From: Eubacteriales bacterium
Lineage (GTDB): Bacteria; Bacillota; Clostridia; Lachnospirales; Lachnospiraceae
Reading direction: 5' to 3'
Assembly (NCBI GenBank): GCA_030536565.1
Contig: JAUNPT010000141.1
Coordinates: forward strand, 1-5,672
DNA length: 5,672 nt
Shown piece by piece: positions 1 to 5,573 of the stretch. Both the position numbers and the translations under genes were made by a program. Below the pieces are notes generated by a model. It was given only the letters and a program-made list of their open reading frames with translations. It searched no databases and had not been told where the DNA came from. How positions within the stretch are numbered: position 1 is the stretch's first letter; the number at the start of each line of letters is the position of its first letter.

Positions 1-42
1 GCAGGGCAAAATACAGAAACTGCCGGGCAAAATACGGAAAAT
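1..42 (+). repeat. Two tandem copies of a 21-bp in-frame repeat
   Basis: Bases 1-21 and 22-42 match at 18 of 21 positions and encode AGQNTET and AGQNTEN. The array touches the window edge, so more copies may lie upstream. It belongs to the low-complexity tail of the partial plus-strand gene. Confidence 0.6.
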
Positions 43-168
43 ACTATCCGGTTACCGGAAGAAAATGAGACGACTTCGTCATCAGCAAGACCTACATATC
101 CGCAGACAGACTGGGATGCTGATATTAAAGAGGACGAGGATGCCACTTATATTCCTGATAATGGGTAA
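1..168 (+). CDS. C-terminal fragment of an unidentified protein with a low-complexity acidic tail
   Basis: An open frame runs from the first base of the window to a TAA stop, giving the last 55 residues of a protein whose start lies outside. The tail opens with two copies of a seven-residue unit (AGQNTET, AGQNTEN), passes through a Ser/Thr/Pro segment and ends acidic (DWDADIKEDEDATYIPDNG). No domain, membrane helix or catalytic motif is visible. Such Asn/Gln/Thr/Glu-rich tails are common on extracytoplasmic proteins of clostridia, for example the C-terminal extensions of class A penicillin-binding proteins, but nothing here proves that. The gene is convergent with prs and lacks a good terminator of its own strand. 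The reading frame is fairly secure because the repeat stays in frame and the only stop is followed by non-coding AT-rich DNA and a hairpin. The function is unknown. Confidence 0.6.
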   Translation, partial: AGQNTETAGQNTENTIRLPEENETTSSSARPTYPQTDWDADIKEDEDATYIPDNG

Positions 169-197
169 GTAAACCAGTTAATGATAATTAAGTAAAA

Positions 198-241
198 AAG
201 GGGCTGTCACACTAATTAATTTCTTAGTGCGGCAGCCCCTT
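198..241 (-). terminator. Rho-independent terminator of prs
   Basis: Positions 198-214 pair with 225-241 in a 17-bp stem (one G-U type wobble and one A-C mismatch) around a 10-nt loop, with a GGGGCTG/CAGCCCC base. Read on the minus strand, the stem is followed directly by a run of six T (194-199 on the plus strand are A). It lies 37 bp after the prs stop. On the plus strand the hairpin is followed by only two T and then mixed sequence, so it would be a weak terminator for the convergent gene ending at 168. Confidence 0.9.
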
Positions 242-278
242 GAAGATGTAAAGAGAAATATATTATTTTAACTGGAAA

Positions 279-1463
279 TTACTTTCCATAATGTGTTTCG
301 TTATAATCTTTTACTCTCTGCTGTATTCTTTCAACAGGATTTAAAAGGTTGCTTATTGATGAATCATGGTTCAATGTATCAACAAGCAGTGCAATGTACT
401 TGCTCATATCTACATTAATGTACCAAGGCTTTGTTAAAAGCTCTGCTGGCTGATATACAAGGTTTGTTGTAAGAACCTTGTCAATGATTCCGTTCTCATA
501 GGCCTCGTCAAATTTCTTAAGACCATTGGTGAACAGACCAAATGTAGTCGCACAGAAAACTCTGTTTGCCTTACGTCGCTTTAATTCGGCAGCTACATCA
601 ATCATGCTTTCACCGGAAGATATCATATCATCAATAATTATGACATCTTTGCCTTCCACATTAGTTCCTAAAAACTCATGGGCAACAATAGGGTTGCGTC
701 CATTAACAATCTTTGTATAGTCACGTCTCTTGTAGAACATACCCATATCAAGACCAAGTACATTGGCAAAGTATACAGCACGTCCCATACCGCCTTCATC
801 AGGGCTTATTACCATCATGTGGTCGCTGTCAATATGAAGGTCGTCAACACCAAGTAAGAGATATTTGATAAACTGGTAAGTGCAAGATACTGATTCAAAG
901 CCCTTCAATGGAATTGCATTCTGTACACGGGGATCGTGGGCGTCAAATGTGATAATGTTATCAACACCCATATCTGTTAATTCCTTCAGCATAAATGCAC
1001 AGTCAAGGGATTCTCTGCCAGTACGCTTATGCTGTCTGCTTTCATAGAGGAAAGGCATAATGACAGAAATTCGTCTGGCTTTTCCACCGGCAGCCTGAAT
1101 AACTCTCTTTAAATCTGCATAGTGGTCATCTGGTGACATACGGTTTTTGAAGCCGCATAATGAATATTCAAGACTATAGTTACATACGTCAACCATGATA
1201 TATAAATCATAACCACGTACGGAATCGTTAACAACGCCTTTGCCCTCACCAGAACCAAATCTAGGAGTAGAAGCGCTGACAATATATGAATCTCTTTTGT
1301 ATCCGCTGAAAGCTAAGGTTGATTCGCTTTCGTGGTCACGCTGTTCTCTCCAGTCGACAAGATACCGGTTAACTTTATCACCAAGCTCTTTGCAGCTCTG
1401 TAAAGGTATAATACCCAGTGTACCCTTTGGAATAGTTTCTGTATGACGTTCGTCTCGTGGCAT
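279..1463 (-). CDS. prs: Ribose-phosphate pyrophosphokinase (PRPP synthetase), long variant
   Basis: The product should make 5-phosphoribosyl-1-diphosphate from ribose 5-phosphate and ATP in the cytoplasm, feeding purine, pyrimidine, NAD, histidine and tryptophan synthesis. At 394 residues it is about 80 longer than the usual 315-residue bacterial enzyme. Family landmarks stay in order: RFGSGEG (68-74, usual RFSDGE), the ATP-side segment ESRQHKRTGRES (141-152, usual ARQDRKARSREP), the metal-site region FDAHDPRVQ (173-181, with His176), SPDEGG (220-225), catalytic-loop KRR (245-247) and the PRPP loop VIIIDDMISSGES (274-286). The PRPP loop departs from the usual DDIIDTAGT by lacking the second acidic residue. 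The extra length is spread between an N-terminal extension, insertions around residues 38-60 and 95-112, and a longer C-terminus. The ATG at 1461-1463 has TCCTCC (GGAGGA on the coding strand, 1471-1476) seven bases upstream. It is the last gene before a strong terminator. Confidence 0.93.
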   Translation of the reverse strand: MPRDERHTETIPKGTLGIIPLQSCKELGDKVNRYLVDWREQRDHESESTLAFSGYKRDSYIVSASTPRFGSGEGKGVVNDSVRGYDLYIMVDVCNYSLEYSLCGFKNRMSPDDHYADLKRVIQAAGGKARRISVIMPFLYESRQHKRTGRESLDCAFMLKELTDMGVDNIITFDAHDPRVQNAIPLKGFESVSCTYQFIKYLLLGVDDLHIDSDHMMVISPDEGGMGRAVYFANVLGLDMGMFYKRRDYTKIVNGRNPIVAHEFLGTNVEGKDVIIIDDMISSGESMIDVAAELKRRKANRVFCATTFGLFTNGLKKFDEAYENGIIDKVLTTNLVYQPAELLTKPWYINVDMSKYIALLVDTLNHDSSISNLLNPVERIQQRVKDYNETHYGK

Positions 1464-1526
1464 AATAAAATCCTCCGTTTGTAAATGAAAATAATTGTTT
1501 TAAATATAAATAAGCATACATATTAA

Positions 1527-1555
1527 AATATAATCATAAAAAATCAATAAGTCAA
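1527..1555 (-). promoter_or_regulatory. Sigma-A-type promoter of prs
   Basis: On the minus strand TTGACT (1555-1550) is followed after 17 bp by TATATT (1532-1527), a close match to TTGACA-17-TATAAT. It lies in the 120-bp AT-rich gap between dnaI and prs and would give a leader of about 57 nt before the prs ATG. I see no GC-rich hairpin between the dnaI stop and this promoter, so transcripts from dnaI may also reach prs. Confidence 0.65.
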
Positions 1556-1583
1556 CAAAATAAATGTATTAATTTTAAAAACA

Positions 1584-2591
1584 TTATTTTGGTTTTACCT
1601 TAGTCCGTTTTAAAACACGTATATCTTTTCCGTAAAGCTTCAAGATTTTATACGAGCTGGAAAGACGTGACATTACTCTCTCTGAATAGGTGTCACGGAT
1701 TTCTGAAAGTGTAAGATTTGTAGAGATTATCACACTTTTCTGGCGCAGAATCCTTTCATTAATTACATAGAACAGCTTGGAATTAGTATAGGCATTACCA
1801 AGCTCAGTACCCAGGTCGTCTATAATTAATAAATCACAGTCCAGTATGTAGTGGCTGTCAATGGATTCTTTCCCATCTTTTTTATTAAAATCACGCTGCT
1901 CAAACCTTTGGAATAATTCAATGGCGGTAAGGTAAATTACACTGTGTGATGTATCTAAAAGTTCTTTGGCAATACAGTTAGTAAGAAAGGTTTTTCCAAC
2001 ACCTGTTGTGCCATAAAATAACAGGTTAGAGAAATCATTATCAAAATTACTGATAAAATCCTGACATATTGTAACTACTTTGTGCATATTCTTATAAGGT
2101 GTGAGCCCTGTTTTTGAATCAGTCTGGGACGGGGAATTATCATACCAGTCATAAGAAAATGTGTTGAAATTCTCATTGTCTGTGATATTTTTCAGATTAG
2201 AATCCCTGTAAACCAAATCAATTGCTTTTTTGGTAAAGCAGGAGCACTTGTGCTGGTCCACATATCCTGTATCATGACAGATTGTACATTGATAAATCTC
2301 ATCCAGATAATCTGCAGGCTTGCCAAGAGAAGAAAGCATTTTTAACTTCTTTTCCTGAAGCTGCTTTAATTGCGTTGCGTAATCGTCGGTATTCGTGTTA
2401 GACGTGTTGCGTAATATGCGGTTTACTGCAGCTTCCATTGAAATAGAGATGACTTGATTTTCAATTTCTGCAAATTCCGGACATAGCTGGACAACTTCAT
2501 TGTAGCGTTCTTCCTGAATATGATGATTAAAAGTACGAATTTCATCGTATATTCGCATGATGCTGTCATGCTGAGTGTTTGTAAGAGACAT
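1584..2591 (-). CDS. dnaI: DnaI/DnaC-like helicase loader, AAA+ ATPase
   Basis: This 335-residue protein fits the DnaI family, which loads the hexameric replicative helicase at origins and at stalled forks. The N-terminal half (about 1-95) has a charged, helical look with possible coiled-coil segments. It is followed by a likely zinc-binding cluster, C102-x2-C105 and C116-x-C118. The C-terminal AAA+ module shows Walker A GTTGVGKT (194-201), Walker B LLIIDD (254-259), sensor I STN (290-292) and SERVMSRL (303-310), which should contain the arginine finger. B. subtilis DnaI has 311 residues, so the length is normal. The ATG at 2589-2591 is preceded by AAGGAGGA (2596-2603) at about 4 bp. It starts 20 bp after the dnaD-like stop, so the two are translated from one mRNA. 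IstB-type transposase helpers share this ATPase fold, but the N-terminal zinc cluster and the primosome neighbour argue for DnaI. Confidence 0.9.
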   Translation of the reverse strand: MSLTNTQHDSIMRIYDEIRTFNHHIQEERYNEVVQLCPEFAEIENQVISISMEAAVNRILRNTSNTNTDDYATQLKQLQEKKLKMLSSLGKPADYLDEIYQCTICHDTGYVDQHKCSCFTKKAIDLVYRDSNLKNITDNENFNTFSYDWYDNSPSQTDSKTGLTPYKNMHKVVTICQDFISNFDNDFSNLLFYGTTGVGKTFLTNCIAKELLDTSHSVIYLTAIELFQRFEQRDFNKKDGKESIDSHYILDCDLLIIDDLGTELGNAYTNSKLFYVINERILRQKSVIISTNLTLSEIRDTYSERVMSRLSSSYKILKLYGKDIRVLKRTKVKPK

Positions 2592-2611
2592 ACAATCCTC
2601 CTTGTTTTACG

Positions 2612-3697
2612 TTAACCATTGTTGCTAAGCAGAGTGCTTTCCAAGTCGTCATCATCAGAAGTCCTTTGCTGGAAATTATTAAAGCGGTTTGTCTTGTTAT
2701 TTACGACAGAAGAAGCGTTCTTTTTGGCTGATTTTGATAATTCATACTCGCTGTCGGCCTTGCGGATATCAGAGGCATTTTTTACATTAGCTTCTTTCCA
2801 GCGGCTTAGTATGGAGTCGGCATATTCAAAGCTTGGCTGGTGTGTAGCCTTAATTGTGCGGTTGCAGGCTTCGATAATCATATCAGAAGAAAAACAGTAT
2901 ACATCAGTCCACTTGGAAATAAGCTCCTTTTCGTGCTGACCGGGATTGCGGTTAGAAATACCAAATGCATTCATGACTGAGTAGGTTGTTTCATTGTGGT
3001 TTAAAACCTGTTCTTTTGCAGCCTTTACAGTCTTGATGCCCAAGCTGGCCCAGTCGAGAGCAACAGTTTCTATGTAACGCATGCTTTTATGGTCGCGGGA
3101 TACACAGTACTCTACCAGATATTCTATTAAATCGGCAGGGAAATTTAACGTATCATATAAATATATAATTGTTGATGCTTCAGTTGTGGAAAGAGTTTTT
3201 CCAAAATATGTAGAAACAACATACAGTAAAAGCTTTAAATCCTCCTGCGATGAAAGGTTCTCAAGCTGGGCAGGCGAATAAACTGGCTTTGCCGGGAAAG
3301 AGCTTTTAGTTTCTATAATAATAGGAGTAATATGCTCCGGGGCAGTTTTTGTTTCCTGCTGACTGGTTTTTTGTGTCTGCACCGTGTCGTCTGCGGACAT
3401 AAGGCTGCAGAAACAGATTCCGGAAAGTTCCTGATTAGGCCCCTGAAAGCAAAGGTTTATAACATTCATCTTATCCCAGTATCTTAAAGCCCGCATAACA
3501 TCGGCCTCAGTCTGGTTAAAGGTATCCGCTAAGGACGAAACAGACAGGAGCTGGGACTGAGTGTTAATGCTGCGGAGAAGATAAAGATAAATTTTAACAA
3601 ATTCTCCGGATGCCTGAGGCATGTATTTGTCAATAAAAATATTGGAAACGGATGTAAAGCCCGCATTAAGTTCTGATGATAAAGTAAGGTGTTTCAT
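2612..3697 (-). CDS. DnaD/DnaB-like primosome protein with two DnaB_2 domains
   Basis: The 361-residue product resembles the Firmicute primosome proteins DnaD and DnaB (not the E. coli DnaB helicase), which bridge DnaA or PriA to DnaI and help load the helicase. Residues about 1-100 look like the N-terminal winged-helix (DDBH1) domain. A linker rich in Gln, Thr and Pro covers about 101-145. Two DnaB_2 (DDBH2) units follow, each with the signature YxxxIxxxW: Y208-V212-W216 (Val for Ile) and Y292-I296-W300. The C-terminus NRFNNFQQ...DDDDLESTLL (337-357) resembles the tail I know from many clostridial DnaD-domain proteins. Two DDBH2 copies match B. subtilis DnaB (472 residues) rather than DnaD (one copy), and dnaB sits next to dnaI there as well. 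I left the symbol blank because dnaD and dnaB are both used for such proteins. The start ATG (3695-3697) has GGAGAG (3704-3709) six bases upstream. An extended -10 promoter and a DnaA-box cluster precede it. Confidence 0.88.
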   Translation of the reverse strand: MKHLTLSSELNAGFTSVSNIFIDKYMPQASGEFVKIYLYLLRSINTQSQLLSVSSLADTFNQTEADVMRALRYWDKMNVINLCFQGPNQELSGICFCSLMSADDTVQTQKTSQQETKTAPEHITPIIIETKSSFPAKPVYSPAQLENLSSQEDLKLLLYVVSTYFGKTLSTTEASTIIYLYDTLNFPADLIEYLVEYCVSRDHKSMRYIETVALDWASLGIKTVKAAKEQVLNHNETTYSVMNAFGISNRNPGQHEKELISKWTDVYCFSSDMIIEACNRTIKATHQPSFEYADSILSRWKEANVKNASDIRKADSEYELSKSAKKNASSVVNNKTNRFNNFQQRTSDDDDLESTLLSNNG

Positions 3698-3760
3698 ATT
3701 TAACTCTCCAATCCTGCAAAAACCTGTACATATAAGGCTGGTTTCGCATTTGTAAGAGAC

Positions 3761-3789
3761 ATTATATCACAGCAAAAATTAAATGCAAA
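3761..3789 (-). promoter_or_regulatory. Extended -10 promoter of the dnaD-dnaI operon
   Basis: On the minus strand TTTGCA (3789-3784, 4 of 6 matches to TTGACA) is followed after 17 bp by a perfect TATAAT (3766-3761), with TGA directly before it to give TGATATAAT, an extended -10. The predicted transcript starts near 3754, leaving a leader of about 57 nt. Three abutting DnaA-box positions begin 26 bp upstream of the -35 element. Confidence 0.75.
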
Positions 3790-3815
3790 GCTGCATAGGA
3801 GGCGGTGTTATCGAC

Positions 3816-3842
3816 TGTGGAAATTGTGGATAATGTGGATAA
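3816..3842 (-). promoter_or_regulatory. Dnad-proximal DnaA-box array: two perfect boxes plus one degenerate
   Basis: Read on the plus strand, TGTGGATAA occurs at 3825-3833 and again at 3834-3842 with no gap, which is the perfect DnaA box TTATCCACA twice on the minus strand. A third 9-mer in the same register, TGTGGAAAT at 3816-3824, departs at two positions. Further weak matches flank it: TTATCGACT at 3808-3816 on the plus strand and GGTGGATGA at 3846-3854. Relative to the predicted dnaD start site the array spans about -62 to -88, a place from which DnaA could act on transcription. Confidence 0.85.
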
Positions 3843-3903
3843 GTTGGTGGATGAATGGAATGGACGGGCATAAAACCTATATCTTCCACAAAATGTTTTT
3901 TAA

Positions 3904-3952
3904 CAAAAAATCCACATGATAAATTGCCAGTAAATGGCATAATCATGTGGAT
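3904..3952 (-). terminator. Probable rho-independent terminator of murC overlapping a DnaA box
   Basis: An exact 11-bp inverted repeat pairs 3910-3920 (ATCCACATGAT) with 3942-3952 (ATCATGTGGAT). Inside it TGCCA (3925-3929) pairs with TGGCA (3935-3939) around the 5-nt loop GTAAA, with a small asymmetric internal loop. On the minus strand the stem runs straight into six T (3910-3905). It starts 46 bp after the murC stop. The stem is less GC-rich than the prs terminator, so efficiency is uncertain. Confidence 0.6.
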
Positions 3953-3963
3953 AATGTGGATAA
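3946..3963 (-). promoter_or_regulatory. murC-proximal pair of perfect DnaA boxes
   Basis: TGTGGATAA occurs at 3946-3954 and 3955-3963 on the plus strand, again abutting and in the same orientation as the first pair; the 18-bp unit TGTGGATAATGTGGATAA is identical in both pairs. The copies start 121 bp apart. Between them are two weak boxes in the opposite orientation, TCTTCCACA (3882-3890) and AAATCCACA (3908-3916), each with two mismatches, and the A/T-rich stretch 3889-3911. The first box of this pair overlaps the stem of the putative murC terminator. Confidence 0.85.
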
Positions 3964-3998
3964 CTTTGTTGAAAAGGTTCAATTCCGTTGAAAAGTAT

Positions 3999-5378
3999 TT
4001 ATTTTAACAGGTCTTCACCGACTTTATATATGTCACCGGCACCCATAGTTATCAACAAGTCCCCGTTGATACAATTTTTTAATAAAAATTTTTCAATTTC
4101 CTCAAAGCTTTCAAAATAATAGCATTCTTTGCCGAGTGCCTGGATTTTATCACGCAGATTTGCGGAGCTGATTCCTAAAGTATCAGTTTCCCTTGAAGCG
4201 TATATTTTTGCCAGAACTACTTTGTCTGCCATCGAAAGTGCCTTGGCGAAGTCATCAAGTAAAAGCTTTGTTCTTGAGTAGGTATGAGGCTGGAATACAC
4301 ACCATGTTGTTTTATGAGGATAATGCTTTGCACAGCTGAGAGTTGCCCGAATTTCATCAGGGTGGTGGGCATAATCATCAATTATGGTAAATCCGTTTAC
4401 GATGCCTTTTTTCTCAAAACGACGTTCCGTTCCGGAAAAGCCTGACAGGGCACGGGAAATAATATCAAATGAAAGACCAAGCCTGAATCCGGCGGCAGCT
4501 GCAGCAAGTGAATTATACACATTGTGGATTCCTGGAACGGATAAAGTGACAGAGCCAGAAGGACTGCCATCAATCAACAGAGTGTATGTGCAGCAGCCAG
4601 TCTCATCATATGTAATGTCTATGGCACTGTATTTGCTTATTTCAGGGTTAGAACCGACAGTTATTACCTCGCAGTCTGTGTCTTTATAGAAATAGCTGTA
4701 GTCGTCAATGTCTGTGTTGATAATTAAGGTACCATTTTTAGGAAGCTTTTCAACAAAAAACTTAAAGGAATGCCTGATGTCGTCTATATCTTTAAAGAAA
4801 TCAAGATGGTCTTCCTTTACATTTAAAATAATATTAAGCGTTGGTAAAAACGACAAGAAGCTGTTTGTGTATTCACAGGCTTCAGTAAGGAAAATATCTG
4901 ATTTACCAACGCGGATATTACCGCCGATGCTGTCAAGGATTCCACCGACCGAAATTGTAGGGTCACATTGCCCGGCCAGAAGTATCTCTGAAATCATTGA
5001 GGTAGTGGTTGTTTTTCCATGTGTTCCGGCAACATTAATGGCAGTTTTGTAATTTGCCATAATCTGACCAAGAAGCTCGGCTCTGGTGATTGTCGGTATA
5101 TTACTGTTTTTGGCAGCAATAAGCTCTGGGTTATCAGGATGGATTGCCGCAGTATACACGACTAAATCAATTCCATTATTAATATTATCTGCTGACTGTG
5201 GGTAGGATATACTGCATCCGCAGGCAGTTAAGTCATCTGTAAGTGAAGATCTGGCTGAATCAGAACCGGAAACAATAAAGTTTTTTTCGCAGAGGATTTT
5301 TGCAAGACCACTCATGCTTATACCGCCGATTCCTATAAAGTGTACATGAATTGGATTATCAAAATTAATTTTAAACAT
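3999..5378 (-). CDS. murC: UDP-N-acetylmuramate--L-alanine ligase
   Basis: MurC joins L-alanine to UDP-MurNAc with ATP hydrolysis, the first amino-acid step of the peptidoglycan stem peptide, in the cytoplasm. From the ATG at 5376-5378 the protein has 459 residues, a normal length. The N-terminal UDP-binding domain has HFIGIGGISMSGLA (13-26). The central ATPase domain has the P-loop AGTHGKTTTT (117-126), the EACEYTNSFL segment (166-175), NVKEDHLDFF (186-195) and GIHNVYNSLAA (283-293). The C-terminal domain has GTERRFE (316-322), DDYAHHPDEI (334-343), FQPHTYSRT (362-370) and GAGDIY (446-451). A longer frame could begin at 5417 or 5411, but those ATGs have no Shine-Dalgarno sequence and add residues not expected in the family. 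The start at 5378 has AAAGGTG six bases upstream. The gene appears to be its own transcription unit, with a promoter at 5469-5496 and a terminator inside the DnaA-box region. Confidence 0.96.
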   Translation of the reverse strand: MFKINFDNPIHVHFIGIGGISMSGLAKILCEKNFIVSGSDSARSSLTDDLTACGCSISYPQSADNINNGIDLVVYTAAIHPDNPELIAAKNSNIPTITRAELLGQIMANYKTAINVAGTHGKTTTTSMISEILLAGQCDPTISVGGILDSIGGNIRVGKSDIFLTEACEYTNSFLSFLPTLNIILNVKEDHLDFFKDIDDIRHSFKFFVEKLPKNGTLIINTDIDDYSYFYKDTDCEVITVGSNPEISKYSAIDITYDETGCCTYTLLIDGSPSGSVTLSVPGIHNVYNSLAAAAAGFRLGLSFDIISRALSGFSGTERRFEKKGIVNGFTIIDDYAHHPDEIRATLSCAKHYPHKTTWCVFQPHTYSRTKLLLDDFAKALSMADKVVLAKIYASRETDTLGISSANLRDKIQALGKECYYFESFEEIEKFLLKNCINGDLLITMGAGDIYKVGEDLLK

Positions 5379-5384
5379 GATAAA

Positions 5385-5391
5385 CACCTTT
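5385..5391 (-). promoter_or_regulatory. Ribosome binding site that fixes the murC start
   Basis: On the minus strand AAAGGTG (5391-5385) stands six bases before the ATG at 5378. The upstream in-frame ATGs at 5417 and 5411 are preceded by pyrimidine-rich sequence (CTTCTCCTTTTC) that cannot pair with 16S rRNA. Confidence 0.75.
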
Positions 5392-5468
5392 CTACATTTA
5401 TTAAGGTACATAGTCATGAAAAGGAGAAGTATTTCTTCTTATAAGATATGACTTTGAACGATAAGTAT

Positions 5469-5496
5469 ATTATAGACATTATGAGAAAAAATTCAA
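5469..5496 (-). promoter_or_regulatory. Sigma-A-type promoter of murC
   Basis: On the minus strand TTGAAT (5496-5491) is followed after 16 bp by a perfect TATAAT (5474-5469). The transcript would start near 5462 and carry a leader of about 84 nt to the ATG at 5378. The leader includes a perfect 10-bp palindrome TCTTATAAGA at 5437-5446, about 20 nt from the predicted start, of unknown meaning. Confidence 0.6.
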
Positions 5497-5513
5497 ACAC
5501 TTAAAGAGTAAAA

Positions 5514-5541
5514 ATGACACAAATTATAGATTTTCTATAAA
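5514..5541 (+). promoter_or_regulatory. Candidate divergent promoter for a plus-strand gene beyond the window
   Basis: ATGACA (5514-5519) and TATAAA (5536-5541), 16 bp apart, each match the consensus at five of six bases. A weaker alternative is TTGTAC (5598-5603) with TATATT (5622-5627) at 18 bp. In DNA this AT-rich, chance matches are likely, and no plus-strand gene start is seen before the window ends. Confidence 0.3.
5524..5540. repeat. 7-bp inverted repeat over the candidate plus-strand -10
   Basis: TTATAGA (5524-5530) and TCTATAA (5534-5540) are exact inverted copies separated by TTT. The right arm overlaps the candidate -10 element, an arrangement seen for operators, but the arms are all A/T except one pair and could be fortuitous. 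Confidence 0.4.
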
Positions 5542-5542
5542 A

Positions 5543-5573
5543 TAATCCACAAAATATAGTTAGAAAATTGTGG
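5543..5573. promoter_or_regulatory. Near-match DnaA box with an opposed CCACAA/TTGTGG inverted repeat
   Basis: TAATCCACA at 5543-5551 on the plus strand differs from TTATCCACA at one base. CCACAA (5547-5552) is mirrored by TTGTGG (5568-5573), and the right arm lies in a two-mismatch box, TTTACCACA on the minus strand. It lies in the unassigned AT-rich stretch from about 5497 to the end of the window, in which I see no gene. Confidence 0.35.

Noticed and set aside
526..1446. Short plus-strand open frames at 526-720 and 1240-1446 opposite prs
   Set aside because: Both are fully antisense to prs with no recognisable product.
1561..1586. A terminator between dnaI and prs
   Set aside because: Only a short all-A/T inverted repeat (AATGT/ACATT) is present, with no GC pairs able to form a stable stem.
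2619..2939. A 106-codon plus-strand open frame opposite dnaD
   Set aside because: It lies wholly antisense to a well-supported gene and its Ser/Leu/Phe-rich product looks like a reverse-strand shadow.
3808..3963. The chromosomal origin oriC itself
   Set aside because: The boxes and A/T-rich core are suggestive, but there is no dnaA, dnaN or rpmH gene in view and the murC and dnaD neighbours explain a regulatory role better.
3779..3982. A 67-codon minus-strand open frame between murC and dnaD
   Set aside because: Its Tyr/Pro/His-rich residues are the translation of the DnaA boxes, it covers the dnaD -35 region and the murC terminator, and it matches no family I recognise.
4384..5052. Two plus-strand open frames of 101 and 114 codons opposite murC
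   Set aside because: Both are antisense to conserved MurC motifs and have no domain of their own.
5379..5417. A 13-residue N-terminal extension of MurC starting at 5417
   Set aside because: The upstream ATGs lack a Shine-Dalgarno sequence, while the ATG at 5378 has one and gives the usual MurC N-terminus and length.
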